Of a stretch of 64,000 nt of DNA, positions 9,876-18,948 are shown piece after piece. The notes under the pieces were generated by a model, which ran no database searches, was not told the origin of the DNA, and was given only the letters and a program-made list of their open reading frames with translations. The stretch covers positions 401,041 to 465,040 of the forward strand of contig CANMZA010000002.1 of NCBI GenBank assembly GCA_947502305.1, given 5' to 3'. Position 1 is the first letter of the stretch; each line of letters begins with the position of its first letter. The stretch is from an uncultured Erythrobacter sp. GTDB lineage: Bacteria; Pseudomonadota; Alphaproteobacteria; Sphingomonadales; Sphingomonadaceae. The position numbers and the translations under genes were made by a program.

Positions 9876-11138
9876 ATGAGCGGACACGAAACAGATCCAA
9901 GCACGGGGCCGGCTTCGGCAGACATCGTTATCGTTGGAACCGGGCATGGCGGCGCGCAAGCGGCCATTGCCTTGCGGCAACGCGGGCATGAAGGCACCAT
10001 CATGATGGTCGGGCGCGATACAGTGCCCCCCTATGAACGCCCCCCTTTGTCAAAAGAATATCTCGCCGGGGACAAAAGCTTTGAGCGGATTATGATCCGG
10101 CCAGAGAAATTCTGGGCGGATAAGAACATCACCTTGCGCCTAGGGAGCGGCGTCAGTGCCATGGATGCAGCCGCGCATAATATCACATTGTCCGATGGCG
10201 CTGTCATTGGTTACCGCAAGCTGATCTGGGCTGGCGGCGCCGATCCGCGCCGATTGGGTGTGCCGGGGGCCAATTTGAAAGGCATTCATTACGTCCGCGA
10301 TAAACGCGATGCCGACGCGATGATGACTGCGCTGGAGGCAGGGGCACGCCGCGCCGTAGTGATCGGCGGCGGCTATATCGGGCTTGAGGCGGCGGCGGTG
10401 CTGCGCAAATTGGGCTGCGCTGTGACGGTATTGGAAATGCAGGACCGGGTGCTGGCCCGTGTCGCTGGCGAAGAAATGTCGCGTTTTTACGAAGCAGAAC
10501 ACCGCCGCCAAGGGGTGGAAATTCTGCTGTCGCAAGGTGTCACTGAAATCCTTGGTGATGATGGCGCAGTGACCGGCGTAAAGCTGGACAATGACACAGT
10601 GTTAGAATGCGACATGGTGATTGCCGGCATCGGCATTGTGCCAGCGGTTGCGCCTTTGATTGCTGCGGGTGCGGCGGGATCGAACGGGGTCGATGTCGAT
10701 GTGTTTTGCCGCACGACGCTCGATGATGTTTACGCGATTGGCGATTGCGCCGCGCATGCCAATGATTTCGCCGGAAGCGCGGTCATCCGACTGGAATCGG
10801 TACAGAACGCCAATGATATGGCGAACACCGTCGCCCGCGCGATTATGGGCGATAAAGAGCCATACCACGCGCTGCCGTGGTTTTGGTCGAACCAATATGA
10901 TCTAAAATTGCAAACCGCTGGGCTGAATATTGGCTATGATGATGCGGTGCTGCGCGGTGATCCAGCGGCGCGCAAATTCACTGTGGTTTACATGAAAGAA
11001 GGGCGCCCGATTGCCTTTGATTGTGTGAACATGATGAAAGATTATGTGCAAGGCCGCAAAATGCTCGAAAACGGCGCAGGCAAGATTGATCCGGCGCTGT
11101 TGGCGGACGCAGAAGTGCCGCTTAAAGAGCTGCTTTAG
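9876..11138 (+). CDS. FAD/NAD(P)H-dependent ferredoxin (rubredoxin-type) reductase
   Basis: A 420-residue flavoprotein of the putidaredoxin-reductase/ThcD group that passes electrons from NAD(P)H to a 2Fe-2S ferredoxin. Visible elements are the FAD-binding Rossmann motif ([13 protein letters not shown]), the [13 protein letters not shown] segment typical of this family, the NAD(P) motif ([15 protein letters not shown]), the late FAD motif ([10 protein letters not shown]) and a reductase C-terminal domain with WFWSNQYD. It overlaps the convergent queG gene by 17 bases. A P450 of the CYP153 kind lies 3.6 kb downstream, so this may be its reductase. No ferredoxin gene was seen between them, so the link is inference. 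Confidence 0.9.
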   Translation: MSGHETDPSTGPASADIVIVGTGHGGAQAAIALRQRGHEGTIMMVGRDTVPPYERPPLSKEYLAGDKSFERIMIRPEKFWADKNITLRLGSGVSAMDAAAHNITLSDGAVIGYRKLIWAGGADPRRLGVPGANLKGIHYVRDKRDADAMMTALEAGARRAVVIGGGYIGLEAAAVLRKLGCAVTVLEMQDRVLARVAGEEMSRFYEAEHRRQGVEILLSQGVTEILGDDGAVTGVKLDNDTVLECDMVIAGIGIVPAVAPLIAAGAAGSNGVDVDVFCRTTLDDVYAIGDCAAHANDFAGSAVIRLESVQNANDMANTVARAIMGDKEPYHALPWFWSNQYDLKLQTAGLNIGYDDAVLRGDPAARKFTVVYMKEGRPIAFDCVNMMKDYVQGRKMLENGAGKIDPALLADAEVPLKELL

Positions 11139-12207
11139 TGCCGCCCTTTAGCCGAGCAAGCGCCCAGTTCGCGGCTTCTGAAACCGCAGGATCAGAATCT
11201 GATGTGAGCGCGCTCACGGGCGCTTCAAGAGACGCCTCTTCACTGTTTCCTGCCGCATAAAGGCAATTGCGGACAAACCGGTCCCGGCCAATCCGTTTGA
11301 TCGGCGATCCTGAGAACAGCAAGCGGAACCCCGCATCATCCAACGCAAGCAGTTCTGCGAGGCGCGGCGCGGTTAATTCCGCGCGCGGCAAGAATTCGCG
11401 GGCTGCATTCGCCTGCTGCGCGAATTTGTTCCATGGGCAGACCGCCAAACAATCATCGCAGCCATAAATCCGGTTCCCCAATCCCTCGCGAAATTCGTCT
11501 GGGATCGCGCCTTTGTGTTCAATGGTGAGGTAAGAAATGCAGCGCCGCGCATCCAGCTGATACGGGGCCGGAAACGCATTTGTTGGGCACGCATCCAAAC
11601 AGGCGCGGCACGATCCGCATTGGTCACGTTGAGGACCGGCGGGCGCCAAATCCAGCGTTGTGTAGATCGCGCCGAGGAACAACCAACTGCCGTGATCGGG
11701 GCTAACCAAATTGGTGTGTTTGCCCTGCCACCCAATGCCCGCCGCTTCGCCCAAGGGCTTTTCCATCACCGGCGCCGTGTCGACGAAAACTTTCACCTGC
11801 GCGCCCGTTTCTTGTGCCACTAACCAGCGGGCCAGCGCCTTCAGCCGCTTTTTCACCACATCGTGATAATCGCGCCCTTGGGCATAGACAGAAATCCTCG
11901 CGCGGTCGCCGACATCATCCAATGCCATCGGATCAAGCGCAGGCGCATAGCTCATTCCCAGCGCAATCACACTGCGCGCCTCTGGCCATAGCCCTTGCGG
12001 GGAGCGGCGATGATGCTCGCGCGTCTCCATCCACTCCATTGACCCGTGATGCCCCTCGCCCAGCCATTCCTGGAGCCGCGCGCTGCGCACGGGGTCTTCT
12101 GCTGCGCTTGCAAATCCGCAAGCGGCAAAGCCAAGCGATTGCGCTTCGCTGACGATTCGCTCTTTCAGGCCATCAGCTAGACCATTGGTAACCGCAACGT
12201 TAACCAT
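11122..12207 (-). CDS. queG: Epoxyqueuosine reductase QueG
   Basis: QueG reduces epoxyqueuosine to queuosine at the wobble base of GUN tRNAs, using cobalamin and two 4Fe-4S clusters. The 361 residues show the N-terminal cobalamin-binding region ([12 protein letters not shown]-like start, [21 protein letters not shown]), then both ferredoxin-type cysteine sets, [16 protein letters not shown] and [14 protein letters not shown], and a HEAT-like C-terminus ([12 protein letters not shown]). The length is normal. The gene is convergent with the ferredoxin reductase and divergent from the ABC transporter genes. Confidence 0.95.
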   Translation of the reverse strand: MVNVAVTNGLADGLKERIVSEAQSLGFAACGFASAAEDPVRSARLQEWLGEGHHGSMEWMETREHHRRSPQGLWPEARSVIALGMSYAPALDPMALDDVGDRARISVYAQGRDYHDVVKKRLKALARWLVAQETGAQVKVFVDTAPVMEKPLGEAAGIGWQGKHTNLVSPDHGSWLFLGAIYTTLDLAPAGPQRDQCGSCRACLDACPTNAFPAPYQLDARRCISYLTIEHKGAIPDEFREGLGNRIYGCDDCLAVCPWNKFAQQANAAREFLPRAELTAPRLAELLALDDAGFRLLFSGSPIKRIGRDRFVRNCLYAAGNSEEASLEAPVSALTSDSDPAVSEAANWALARLKGGTKAAL

Positions 12208-12253
12208 GTTTGGGGCACCTCCCGTTTAGTCTCACTGATTAACCGTCCCGCAC

Positions 12254-13306
12254 ATGGATATAGCCGCACATGACCAAGCAATGATGAGCAACCCGAAATC
12301 ACAAGAGGGCACATCACAGGAGGACGCGGTAAGCGTAGAGGAGCCGATCACGCTGCACGCGCCGGATCCGCGCCCCTTGGCTATTGAAGCGCGCGGGCTC
12401 GTCAAGAGTTTTGACGGCACACGGGCCGTCGATGGCGTGGATATCTCCGTTCCAGAAGGGGCGATTTACGGCATCCTTGGCCCCAATGGCGCAGGCAAGA
12501 CGACCACTTTGCGGATGCTGCTGGGCATTATCGACCCTGACCAAGGCGTGCGGCGGGTATTTGGGAATGACCAACCGCATAATATTGGGCGGCTGATTGG
12601 ATATCTGCCCGAAGAACGCGGGCTTTATCCTGCAATGAAAAGCATTGAGGCCATCGCCTTTATGGGCGCGCTACGCGGATTGCCCCTGGCAGAGGGGCGC
12701 AAACGCGGGCTCGAACTGCTCGAACGACATGATCTGGGCTATGCCGCCGACCGGCAAATTCGCCAGCTTTCCAAGGGCATGGCGCAAACTGTCCAATTGC
12801 TCGGCACGCTTGTTCACCGCCCCCGATTGGTGGTTTTGGATGAACCGTTCTCTGGCCTCGACGCCATCAACCAAGGCAAGCTGGAAGGCATGATCCGCAG
12901 CCTTGCCGAGCAAGGCGTTACCGTCATATTCTCCACCCATGTCATCCATCATGCGGAACGTCTGTGCGAAGGTGTGGCGATTATTGCTGGCGGCAAAGTT
13001 CCCTATGCAGGCAGCGTAGAGGCCGCCCGTGACCGCATCCCGGCGCAAGTCCGTCTTGAGACGCGAATGCGCGATGGCGATTGGACCAAGGCACTGCCAA
13101 AAGACACGCGGCGCGAAGGAGATTTCTTCTACTTCCCACTACCCGAAGACGGCGTCGAACCGCTGCTGCGCCAGTTGATCGAAGGGGAAGCGGGCATATT
13201 ATCGCTGTCGATTGAACGGGCTGGTTTGCACGATGCCTTTGTGTCCATCGCCGGAGAGGCAGCCGCCCGTCAGCTAGAGGCGGACGCAGCGGGAGGTCCA
13301 TCATGA
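12254..13306 (+). CDS. ABC transporter ATP-binding subunit (NatA/ABC-2 type)
   Basis: The nucleotide-binding subunit of an ABC-2 exporter. Walker A is GPNGAGKTT, the Q-loop region is IGYLPEERGLY, the signature is QLSKGMAQ, Walker B is LVVLDEPFSGLD and the H-loop is FSTHVIHHAE. A DUF4162-like C-terminal domain follows, as in NatA/YhaQ. The first 40 residues are non-conserved and ATGs at 12281 or 12284 are alternative starts; none has a strong ribosome site. The stop overlaps the permease start (ATGA at 13303). The substrate is unknown. Confidence 0.9.
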   Translation: MDIAAHDQAMMSNPKSQEGTSQEDAVSVEEPITLHAPDPRPLAIEARGLVKSFDGTRAVDGVDISVPEGAIYGILGPNGAGKTTTLRMLLGIIDPDQGVRRVFGNDQPHNIGRLIGYLPEERGLYPAMKSIEAIAFMGALRGLPLAEGRKRGLELLERHDLGYAADRQIRQLSKGMAQTVQLLGTLVHRPRLVVLDEPFSGLDAINQGKLEGMIRSLAEQGVTVIFSTHVIHHAERLCEGVAIIAGGKVPYAGSVEAARDRIPAQVRLETRMRDGDWTKALPKDTRREGDFFYFPLPEDGVEPLLRQLIEGEAGILSLSIERAGLHDAFVSIAGEAAARQLEADAAGGPS

Positions 13307-14628
13307 GCAACGCATACACCGATCAGCATTCTGCCGCGCATCACGCCGATCTCGACGCGAAACCGCGCCTCACCCGGTTGGAGGCAGCATGGGTCATCGC
13401 CCGGCGTGATTTTATCGCGGTTTTGTTCAGCCGTGCGTTTCTATTCTTCCTGATCGGGCCGCTGTTTCCAGTGATCGTCGGCGGTCTTGCCGGAAGCATC
13501 GGCAGCCAAACCACGAGAAGCGTAGCCGTGGTCGAAGTCGGCCTCGCCATGAGCGCCGCAGACAATGCCGCCATGATCACCGCGCGCGACCAACTGGCCC
13601 CGCAATTGCGCGGCGCTGTTCCAGCTATGCGCGAAGTCACCGAGGCCGCCGCTGACCCCGATTTTGACGCCCGCGCTTTTATGGAAGCACGCAAAGGCAA
13701 TTACGCCGCCATCGTCACTGGCACGCCCGCGGCACCCGAATTGATTGGTACAGAAGACCAAATCCGCCGCTGGCAGGGCCCGATTGAATTGATCGCCGCA
13801 AGCACAGCGGCAAACGCTCCGCTCGCATTCCCAAGTTCGACACGGCAAACTGTCGCATCCAGTGCCGCCTCGGAACGCAAAAACCGCGTTCGTACCGCTC
13901 AAGCGGCGCAAATGGTCATGTTCCTTCTGACGATGTTGCTAGCTGGCATGGTGCTATCGAATTTGGCAGAAGAAAAGGGCAATAAGATCATCGAAATCCT
14001 TGCCGCCGCCATCCCAATGGATGCGGTGTTTATGGGTAAATTGTTTGCCATGCTCGGCGTTTCCTTTGTCGGCATCGCCGTTTGGGGCACGGTCGGCTGG
14101 GCGTTCTGGGCCGTGCTCGAACAAGGCGTTCTCACGGCTGCTCCAGTTGACTTTAGCAACCTGCCCAGCCCCGCCGTGGGCTGGCCGCTCTTTGCGGCAC
14201 TGGCAATCGCCTATTTTTCGATGGCGTATCTGTTGCTCGGTTCACTATTCCTGACGATCGGCGCCATGGCGAACACCGTGCGCGAGGTGCAAACCTTGTC
14301 GATGCCGGTGACCATGCTGCAATTGATGGTCTTTTTCCTTGCCGCTGCGACCTTAACCGATGCCGGTTCAAGCCTAGAGATCGTCGCGGTGATCTTTCCG
14401 CTCTCTTCGCCCTTCGCCCTGCTCGCCCGCGCGGCTTTGGAAGAGACAATGTGGATCCACGCCGCAGCGCTTGCTTGGCAGGCGATGTGGGTGGCGTTGT
14501 TGGTCAAAGGCGGATCCATGCTGTTCCGCAAACGCGTGATGAAATCAGGCGGCGCGGGGCGCGAGAAGAAAGGGTTTTGGGTCCGCACACCCAAGCCCGG
14601 CGCTCCATCACCTGAGCCAGCGGAATAA
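13303..14628 (+). CDS. ABC-2 type transporter permease (NatB-like)
   Basis: The membrane subunit partnering the upstream ATPase. One transmembrane helix near residues 35-60 (FLFFLIGPLFPVIVGGLAGS) is followed by a large extracytoplasmic domain of about 150 residues. A cluster of five to six helices comes after that (MVMFLLTMLLAGMVLSNLAEEKGNK, FAMLGVSFVGIAVWG, LFAALAIAYFSMAYLLLG, LSMPVTMLQLMVFFLAAATL). NLAEEKGNKIIEIL is the conserved cytoplasmic loop of the NatB/YhaP family. Translation is coupled to the ATPase. Sodium or drug export is possible; not assignable from sequence. Confidence 0.88.
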   Translation: MSNAYTDQHSAAHHADLDAKPRLTRLEAAWVIARRDFIAVLFSRAFLFFLIGPLFPVIVGGLAGSIGSQTTRSVAVVEVGLAMSAADNAAMITARDQLAPQLRGAVPAMREVTEAAADPDFDARAFMEARKGNYAAIVTGTPAAPELIGTEDQIRRWQGPIELIAASTAANAPLAFPSSTRQTVASSAASERKNRVRTAQAAQMVMFLLTMLLAGMVLSNLAEEKGNKIIEILAAAIPMDAVFMGKLFAMLGVSFVGIAVWGTVGWAFWAVLEQGVLTAAPVDFSNLPSPAVGWPLFAALAIAYFSMAYLLLGSLFLTIGAMANTVREVQTLSMPVTMLQLMVFFLAAATLTDAGSSLEIVAVIFPLSSPFALLARAALEETMWIHAAALAWQAMWVALLVKGGSMLFRKRVMKSGGAGREKKGFWVRTPKPGAPSPEPAE

Positions 14629-14648
14629 GTGGCCAATAGCAACCCGTA

Positions 14649-14663
14649 TTGACATGACTGTCA
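14649..14663 (+). promoter_or_regulatory. Candidate operator/-35 region upstream of the P450 gene
   Basis: TTGACA at 14649 matches a consensus -35 and overlaps the inverted repeat TGACA-TGAC-TGTCA (14650-14663), about 80 bases before the P450 start. Short TGACA/TGTCA palindromes are typical of TetR-family operators, but no TetR gene is present nearby. No convincing -10 was found. Confidence 0.35.
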
Positions 14664-14743
14664 GTTAGGGCAGGATGCGGGCACAATGGAGAGGTTGGAA
14701 TCAAGGCGCAAAGCCGTGGCCGCTCCGTCTAGGAGAGAGAGCC

Positions 14744-16090
14744 ATGGCAAGTATCGCCCCACCACGCCCAAAAGTCCGCACATCCCCCACCGCTTATGAA
14801 GCGATCAAAGAGCATTACGCGAAACATCCGGGCGAACGGCCAGAGCACCCGCACAAATGGGATGTCAGCCGCAGCGATATCTACTTCGAAGACAAATGGC
14901 AGCCGATCTTCAAGGAAATGCAGGACGCAGGCCCGCTGCATTACATTCCTGACAGCCCTTATGGCCCGTATTGGGCGGTGGTCGGCCATAAAGCGATCCA
15001 GCATATCGAGGCTCAGCCCGAAGTGTTTTCCTCAAGCTGGGAATATGGCGGCATCACTATTCTGGAGCGGCTCGAAGACAGCGAAGAGCTAGAGGTGCAC
15101 GAGGAAACCGGCACAACCCGCGAATTGCCGATGTTTATCGCAATGGACCGGCCCCAGCACACCGGGCAACGCCGCACGGTTGCGCCAAAATTCACACCAT
15201 CCGCCATGACCGATATGGAAACAGAAATTCGCCGGCGAACGGGCGAATTGCTCGACACTCTGCCACGCGGCGAAGTGTTCGATTGGGTCGATACGGTTTC
15301 GATTGAGCTCACCACGGGCATGCTCGCAATCCTGTTTGGTTTCCCATGGGAAGATCGCCGGATGCTGACATTCTGGTCTGATTGGTCGGGAGACACAGAA
15401 TTGGCGGGCGTGCGCGAGCTAGACGAAATGCGCTGGGAATTCCTGCATGAAATGGGCGCCTATTTCCAATCGATCTGGATGGAACGCGCGCAGGATAAAG
15501 AGCCGGGCAATGACCTCATTTCGATGATGATCCATTCCGAGGCGATGAACCAGATGCGGCCCGAGGAATTCATCGGCAATCTGGTGCTGCTCATCGTTGG
15601 CGGCAATGACACCACACGCAACACGATGAGCGGGATTATCCATTCGCTCGACAAATTCCCGGATCAGCGCAAATTGTTCGAAGAACAGCCTGAATTGATC
15701 CCCAATGCGGTGCAAGAATGCCTGCGTTTCCAAACCCCGCTCGCCCATATGCGCCGTACCTGCACCGAAGACACAGAAGTGTTCGGCCAACAGATCAAGA
15801 AAGGCGATAAGGTAGTGCTGTGGTATCTCGGCGCGAACCGCGAAGAAAGCGTGTTCCCCGATCCGCATAAGCTCGACATTACGCGCGAGAATGCGCGGCG
15901 GCATATTGCGTTTGGATATGGCATTCACCGCTGTGTCGGCGCACGTCTGGCTGAATTGCAGCTAAAAGTGCTGATGGAAGAAATGCATAAGCGCCGGATG
16001 CGGGTGCATGTTGCCGGTGATGTTGAGCGGGTGCGCGCCAACTTTGTTCATGGTTTCCGCAAGCTAGAGGTCGAAATCACAGACTTCTAA
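14744..16090 (+). CDS. Cytochrome P450, CYP153-like
   Basis: A soluble class I P450 of about 448 residues. The oxygen-activating I-helix reads GGNDTTRNTMSG, the ExxR region lies around NAVQECLRFQTP, and the heme loop is FGYGIHRCVGARLAELQ with the cysteine ligand. The early segment YIPDSPYGPYWAVV is typical of CYP153 alkane/fatty-acid terminal hydroxylases. The ATG at 14744 is chosen because AGGAGAGAGA lies a few bases upstream; the track start at 14675 adds 23 unlikely residues. It needs a ferredoxin and reductase. A reductase gene is at 9.9 kb; no ferredoxin is in the window. Likely role: terminal hydroxylation of medium-chain hydrocarbons or related compounds. Confidence 0.9.
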   Translation: MASIAPPRPKVRTSPTAYEAIKEHYAKHPGERPEHPHKWDVSRSDIYFEDKWQPIFKEMQDAGPLHYIPDSPYGPYWAVVGHKAIQHIEAQPEVFSSSWEYGGITILERLEDSEELEVHEETGTTRELPMFIAMDRPQHTGQRRTVAPKFTPSAMTDMETEIRRRTGELLDTLPRGEVFDWVDTVSIELTTGMLAILFGFPWEDRRMLTFWSDWSGDTELAGVRELDEMRWEFLHEMGAYFQSIWMERAQDKEPGNDLISMMIHSEAMNQMRPEEFIGNLVLLIVGGNDTTRNTMSGIIHSLDKFPDQRKLFEEQPELIPNAVQECLRFQTPLAHMRRTCTEDTEVFGQQIKKGDKVVLWYLGANREESVFPDPHKLDITRENARRHIAFGYGIHRCVGARLAELQLKVLMEEMHKRRMRVHVAGDVERVRANFVHGFRKLEVEITDF

Positions 16091-16186
16091 GCCAGCGCCC
16101 AAAAACCGGCGTAGCGCAGGTGAAACTTTTTTGCGTTTTGCGACGTATATAAGAGTGAAAAGCACACAGGCGCGAAGGACAAAGCG

Positions 16187-16693
16187 ATGACGTTCAACCT
16201 ATCCACCCGGCGAAGTTTTGTCACGGCCGCGGGCCTTGCGGCGGCGATGCCGCTGCTCGCCAGTTGCGGCGGCGGCATTGTGGAGGCGCGAAAACAGCGC
16301 AATTACCGCGTGACCAAGACCGACGCGCAATGGCGCCGTGAATTGACGACCAGCGAATACCGGATCCTGCGCCAAGCGGGGACGGAACGAGCGTATTCCT
16401 CGCCGCTAGACAATGAAGGCCGCGCCGGGACTTTCGTCTGCGCGGGGTGCAACAATCACCTTTATTCCTCCGTCCATAAATATGACAGCGGCACTGGCTG
16501 GCCCAGTTTCTGGCGCGCGATTGACGGCGGCGCTGTGGCGACGTCGACCGACTACAAAATCGGCTACCCGCGCACGGAAGTGCATTGCGCCGATTGCGGC
16601 GGGCATTTGGGTCATATCTTTGGCGATGGGCCGCAACCGACCGGGAAACGTCACTGCATCAACGGTGTCGCGATGGACTTCATCCCAGCATAA
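16187..16693 (+). CDS. msrB: Exported methionine-R-sulfoxide reductase MsrB, predicted lipoprotein
   Basis: MsrB reduces methionine-R-sulfoxide in proteins. The 168 residues include a twin-arginine-like N-terminus (STRRSFVTAAGL) and a lipobox (LLASC), so the enzyme should be a membrane-anchored periplasmic lipoprotein. The MsrB fold follows: zinc cysteines in FVCAGCNNHL and HCADCGGHLGH, the GTGWPSFW motif, and the catalytic cysteine in RHCINGVAMDF. It is convergent with the glycosyltransferase-like gene. An exported MsrA lies at 36.2 kb, so both stereoisomers can be repaired outside the cytoplasm. Confidence 0.92.
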   Translation: MTFNLSTRRSFVTAAGLAAAMPLLASCGGGIVEARKQRNYRVTKTDAQWRRELTTSEYRILRQAGTERAYSSPLDNEGRAGTFVCAGCNNHLYSSVHKYDSGTGWPSFWRAIDGGAVATSTDYKIGYPRTEVHCADCGGHLGHIFGDGPQPTGKRHCINGVAMDFIPA

Positions 16694-16706
16694 TTCAGAG
16701 CAATTT

Positions 16707-18497
16707 TCAGTCCAGCGCGACACGCCAGATCTTAAGCCCGTTTTCAGCGTCAAGATCGACTGGCTCCAACCAATTGGGTGCCTCTTCGCGCACCAGGCTC
16801 GCGGCGAACCCTTCAGGCGCAATCCGGGCATACATCCGCGCCTCCGCCAATGCGGGACATATCGCGACGTAATTTGTGCCGCGCTCTTTCAGAGTGGCTC
16901 GTGCCTCCCCCTCAGAACCCAGCGCTGTCTCGATCAAAACTTTCATCGCTTTATGCCCGCGATGGTGGCCGGTGGCCAAAACGGTGTGATCGCTAGCGAG
17001 CAGCAATTCTGGCGAAATGTCGAGTGGGGCGAAGAATTCGCCGCTGGGTAAAGACGCGAGCACCGCGCTAGCTTCTGCCGCGCTGCACCGCGCCGTTCCC
17101 ATGCTCCCGTTCGGCTCCGCTACGCTGGGTGCGGCGCGCGCTGGAATGGCGCTGCTCACTATCATGGCGGGAAACGCCGGAAGCAGCGCGCAAGCAATTC
17201 CAAACATCGCAGCCACACGCGGCAAAGGCCGCTCCATCAGGTGAATAGCGCGCAGCCATTGCCGCAATTGCCACGCCAGCGGCGGGGCGGCGAGCGCGCA
17301 TGCCGCAGCGCCTGCGCGTGACACAAACAGCGACACCAAAAACGCCGCCGCCAACATGATCGCATAATCGGCCCAGAACTGGCGCAGCCAATCGCGCGAT
17401 CGGCTGGTGAGGTTTATGGCCGCAATCAAGGCGATCAGCGGCGTCACCGCATATTGCAAAGCAGTGGTCAGCGGTTGTCGCCAGATCGGCATCCCCTCAA
17501 GAACATTGGCATGCCAATATTTGGCCACCACCGGATCAAGCTGTCCAAAACCGCCCCCGACCGCGCATTGCGGCGCGGTGTAAAACATCATGCCAAGCGC
17601 GCCGCCACCGGCCACAGCAAATCCGCCAAGCAGCACGGCAATCGGAACCGGTTCAAACCGGGCAAGCAAGCTCAAAACCGCCGCGCCCCAGACAAACATA
17701 GCCAAATGCACCGGGCTTATCGCATCGCAATAGGTCGCAAGGTCCGCGATCCCTTTGGTCACCAAAAACAATCCGGCCCCGATCAATGCCAGCGATTGGA
17801 TGGCGCTGACGAGCCAAATCCGGGCCTCTCGATCCTTCATCCAGCGCAAAGCCAGCACCGCGAAACACGCCGCTGCCAACGGTAAGCCTTCTATCGAGAT
17901 TGAAAGCCACGTCGCAAAGCTCGCGCCGATAATCCAGCCGCCGATCTTGGGCGTCCGCGCCATCAATCCATTGACCGCCGTCAACGCGCAAACAATTTGC
18001 CAGCCGTGATGATCAATCCGCATCGGCCCCAATTGAAACAGGGCAGGCACAGAAATCGCCATAACCAAGGCCGTGAACATCGCCTCTTCATCGCCAATCA
18101 ATCGCCACGCAATCCGCGCCGCCAATATCATCGCGGCACCAAGCGTGAGAAGCGGAACAGCAATGAGAGCGGCAGTCTCCGCAGAACTTGCGCCAATGAT
18201 CGGCGTTAGAGCGGCAATAATCACCACCAGCGGCAAATCGACGAGCCGCGACCAATGCATGCCCACCCCGCCTGCTGGCGCATTGACGCGCGTCTGGCTG
18301 ACATCAAACCAGCTTTGCCCGCCCAACAAATCGCGCACCTGCACGAGCCGCATAATGTCATCAGGATCAGGGAAACGGCCCGCCGCAATGGCGCTCCAAT
18401 TGATCAGCAGCAAAAGCGCGCTGACAATGGCCCAAGCGATCCCGATACGCCCGAGAAATTCCGCTGGAAAAGCAGCACGGCGGCGATCGACCAGCAT
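16707..18497 (-). CDS. Polytopic membrane protein, GT-C-type glycosyltransferase-like
   Basis: A 596-residue protein with about ten to twelve hydrophobic helices over the first 470 residues and a soluble C-terminal domain of about 120 residues. The first periplasmic loop has FPDPDDIMRLVQVRDLL and MHWSRLVDLP, resembling the acidic-motif loop of GT-C enzymes and oligosaccharyltransferases, and RIDHHGWQ lies later. GT-C proteins use lipid-linked sugar donors. The donor and acceptor here are unknown. It is the last gene of an operon with GtrA (6-base gap) and a UGM-like flavoprotein, which supports a role in sugar transfer across or at the inner membrane. Confidence 0.7.
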   Translation of the reverse strand: MLVDRRRAAFPAEFLGRIGIAWAIVSALLLLINWSAIAAGRFPDPDDIMRLVQVRDLLGGQSWFDVSQTRVNAPAGGVGMHWSRLVDLPLVVIIAALTPIIGASSAETAALIAVPLLTLGAAMILAARIAWRLIGDEEAMFTALVMAISVPALFQLGPMRIDHHGWQIVCALTAVNGLMARTPKIGGWIIGASFATWLSISIEGLPLAAACFAVLALRWMKDREARIWLVSAIQSLALIGAGLFLVTKGIADLATYCDAISPVHLAMFVWGAAVLSLLARFEPVPIAVLLGGFAVAGGGALGMMFYTAPQCAVGGGFGQLDPVVAKYWHANVLEGMPIWRQPLTTALQYAVTPLIALIAAINLTSRSRDWLRQFWADYAIMLAAAFLVSLFVSRAGAAACALAAPPLAWQLRQWLRAIHLMERPLPRVAAMFGIACALLPAFPAMIVSSAIPARAAPSVAEPNGSMGTARCSAAEASAVLASLPSGEFFAPLDISPELLLASDHTVLATGHHRGHKAMKVLIETALGSEGEARATLKERGTNYVAICPALAEARMYARIAPEGFAASLVREEAPNWLEPVDLDAENGLKIWRVALD

Positions 18498-18503
18498 GAG
18501 GGA

Positions 18504-18932
18504 TTAAGCCCCGGCCTCAGAATTGGGCCGAAATACGATACGGCTGCGCAAGAGCCAAGTGGCGATGAAACTCACCGCAATCGCCCCGATCTTAGCGATA
18601 CGCGGATCCACACCCGACCAATCACCAAAACCCACAATGCCGGTGGTAAGCGCCAATCCCACCAAAGCGGAAACAACAAACAAAGCCTTTTGCCGGGTCC
18701 GCGCCGCGCCGCCTGATGCGACATTGTCTTGAAACACCGCGCGGCTCGACATGAGCCAGTGCGCAAGGATACCGAGCGAATAGCCCGCCGCCGATGCTGG
18801 TGCGGCCGCCGTCCCTAAGGAAAGGAGCGCCAGAAAACTGCCAACATCCACCGCCAATGCACCAACACTCGCCAGCACATAGCGGATGAAGCGAATATCG
18901 CGCAGCTTCGTCAGGATGGCTGTGGCCGTCAT
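18504..18932 (-). CDS. GtrA-family membrane protein
   Basis: A 142-residue protein with four transmembrane helices. The family pattern is visible in FIRYVLASVGALAVDVGSF and LGILAHWLMSSRAVF. GtrA proteins are linked to flipping or handling of undecaprenyl-phosphate-linked sugars in cell-surface polysaccharide synthesis. The ATG at 18932 (MTATAILTK) is chosen over the track start at 19001, which would run into the upstream flavoprotein gene. It sits 16 bases after that gene and 6 bases before the GT-C-like gene. Confidence 0.85.
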   Translation of the reverse strand: MTATAILTKLRDIRFIRYVLASVGALAVDVGSFLALLSLGTAAAPASAAGYSLGILAHWLMSSRAVFQDNVASGGAARTRQKALFVVSALVGLALTTGIVGFGDWSGVDPRIAKIGAIAVSFIATWLLRSRIVFRPNSEAGA

Positions 18933-18948
18933 TACATCGCCCCGTGAT

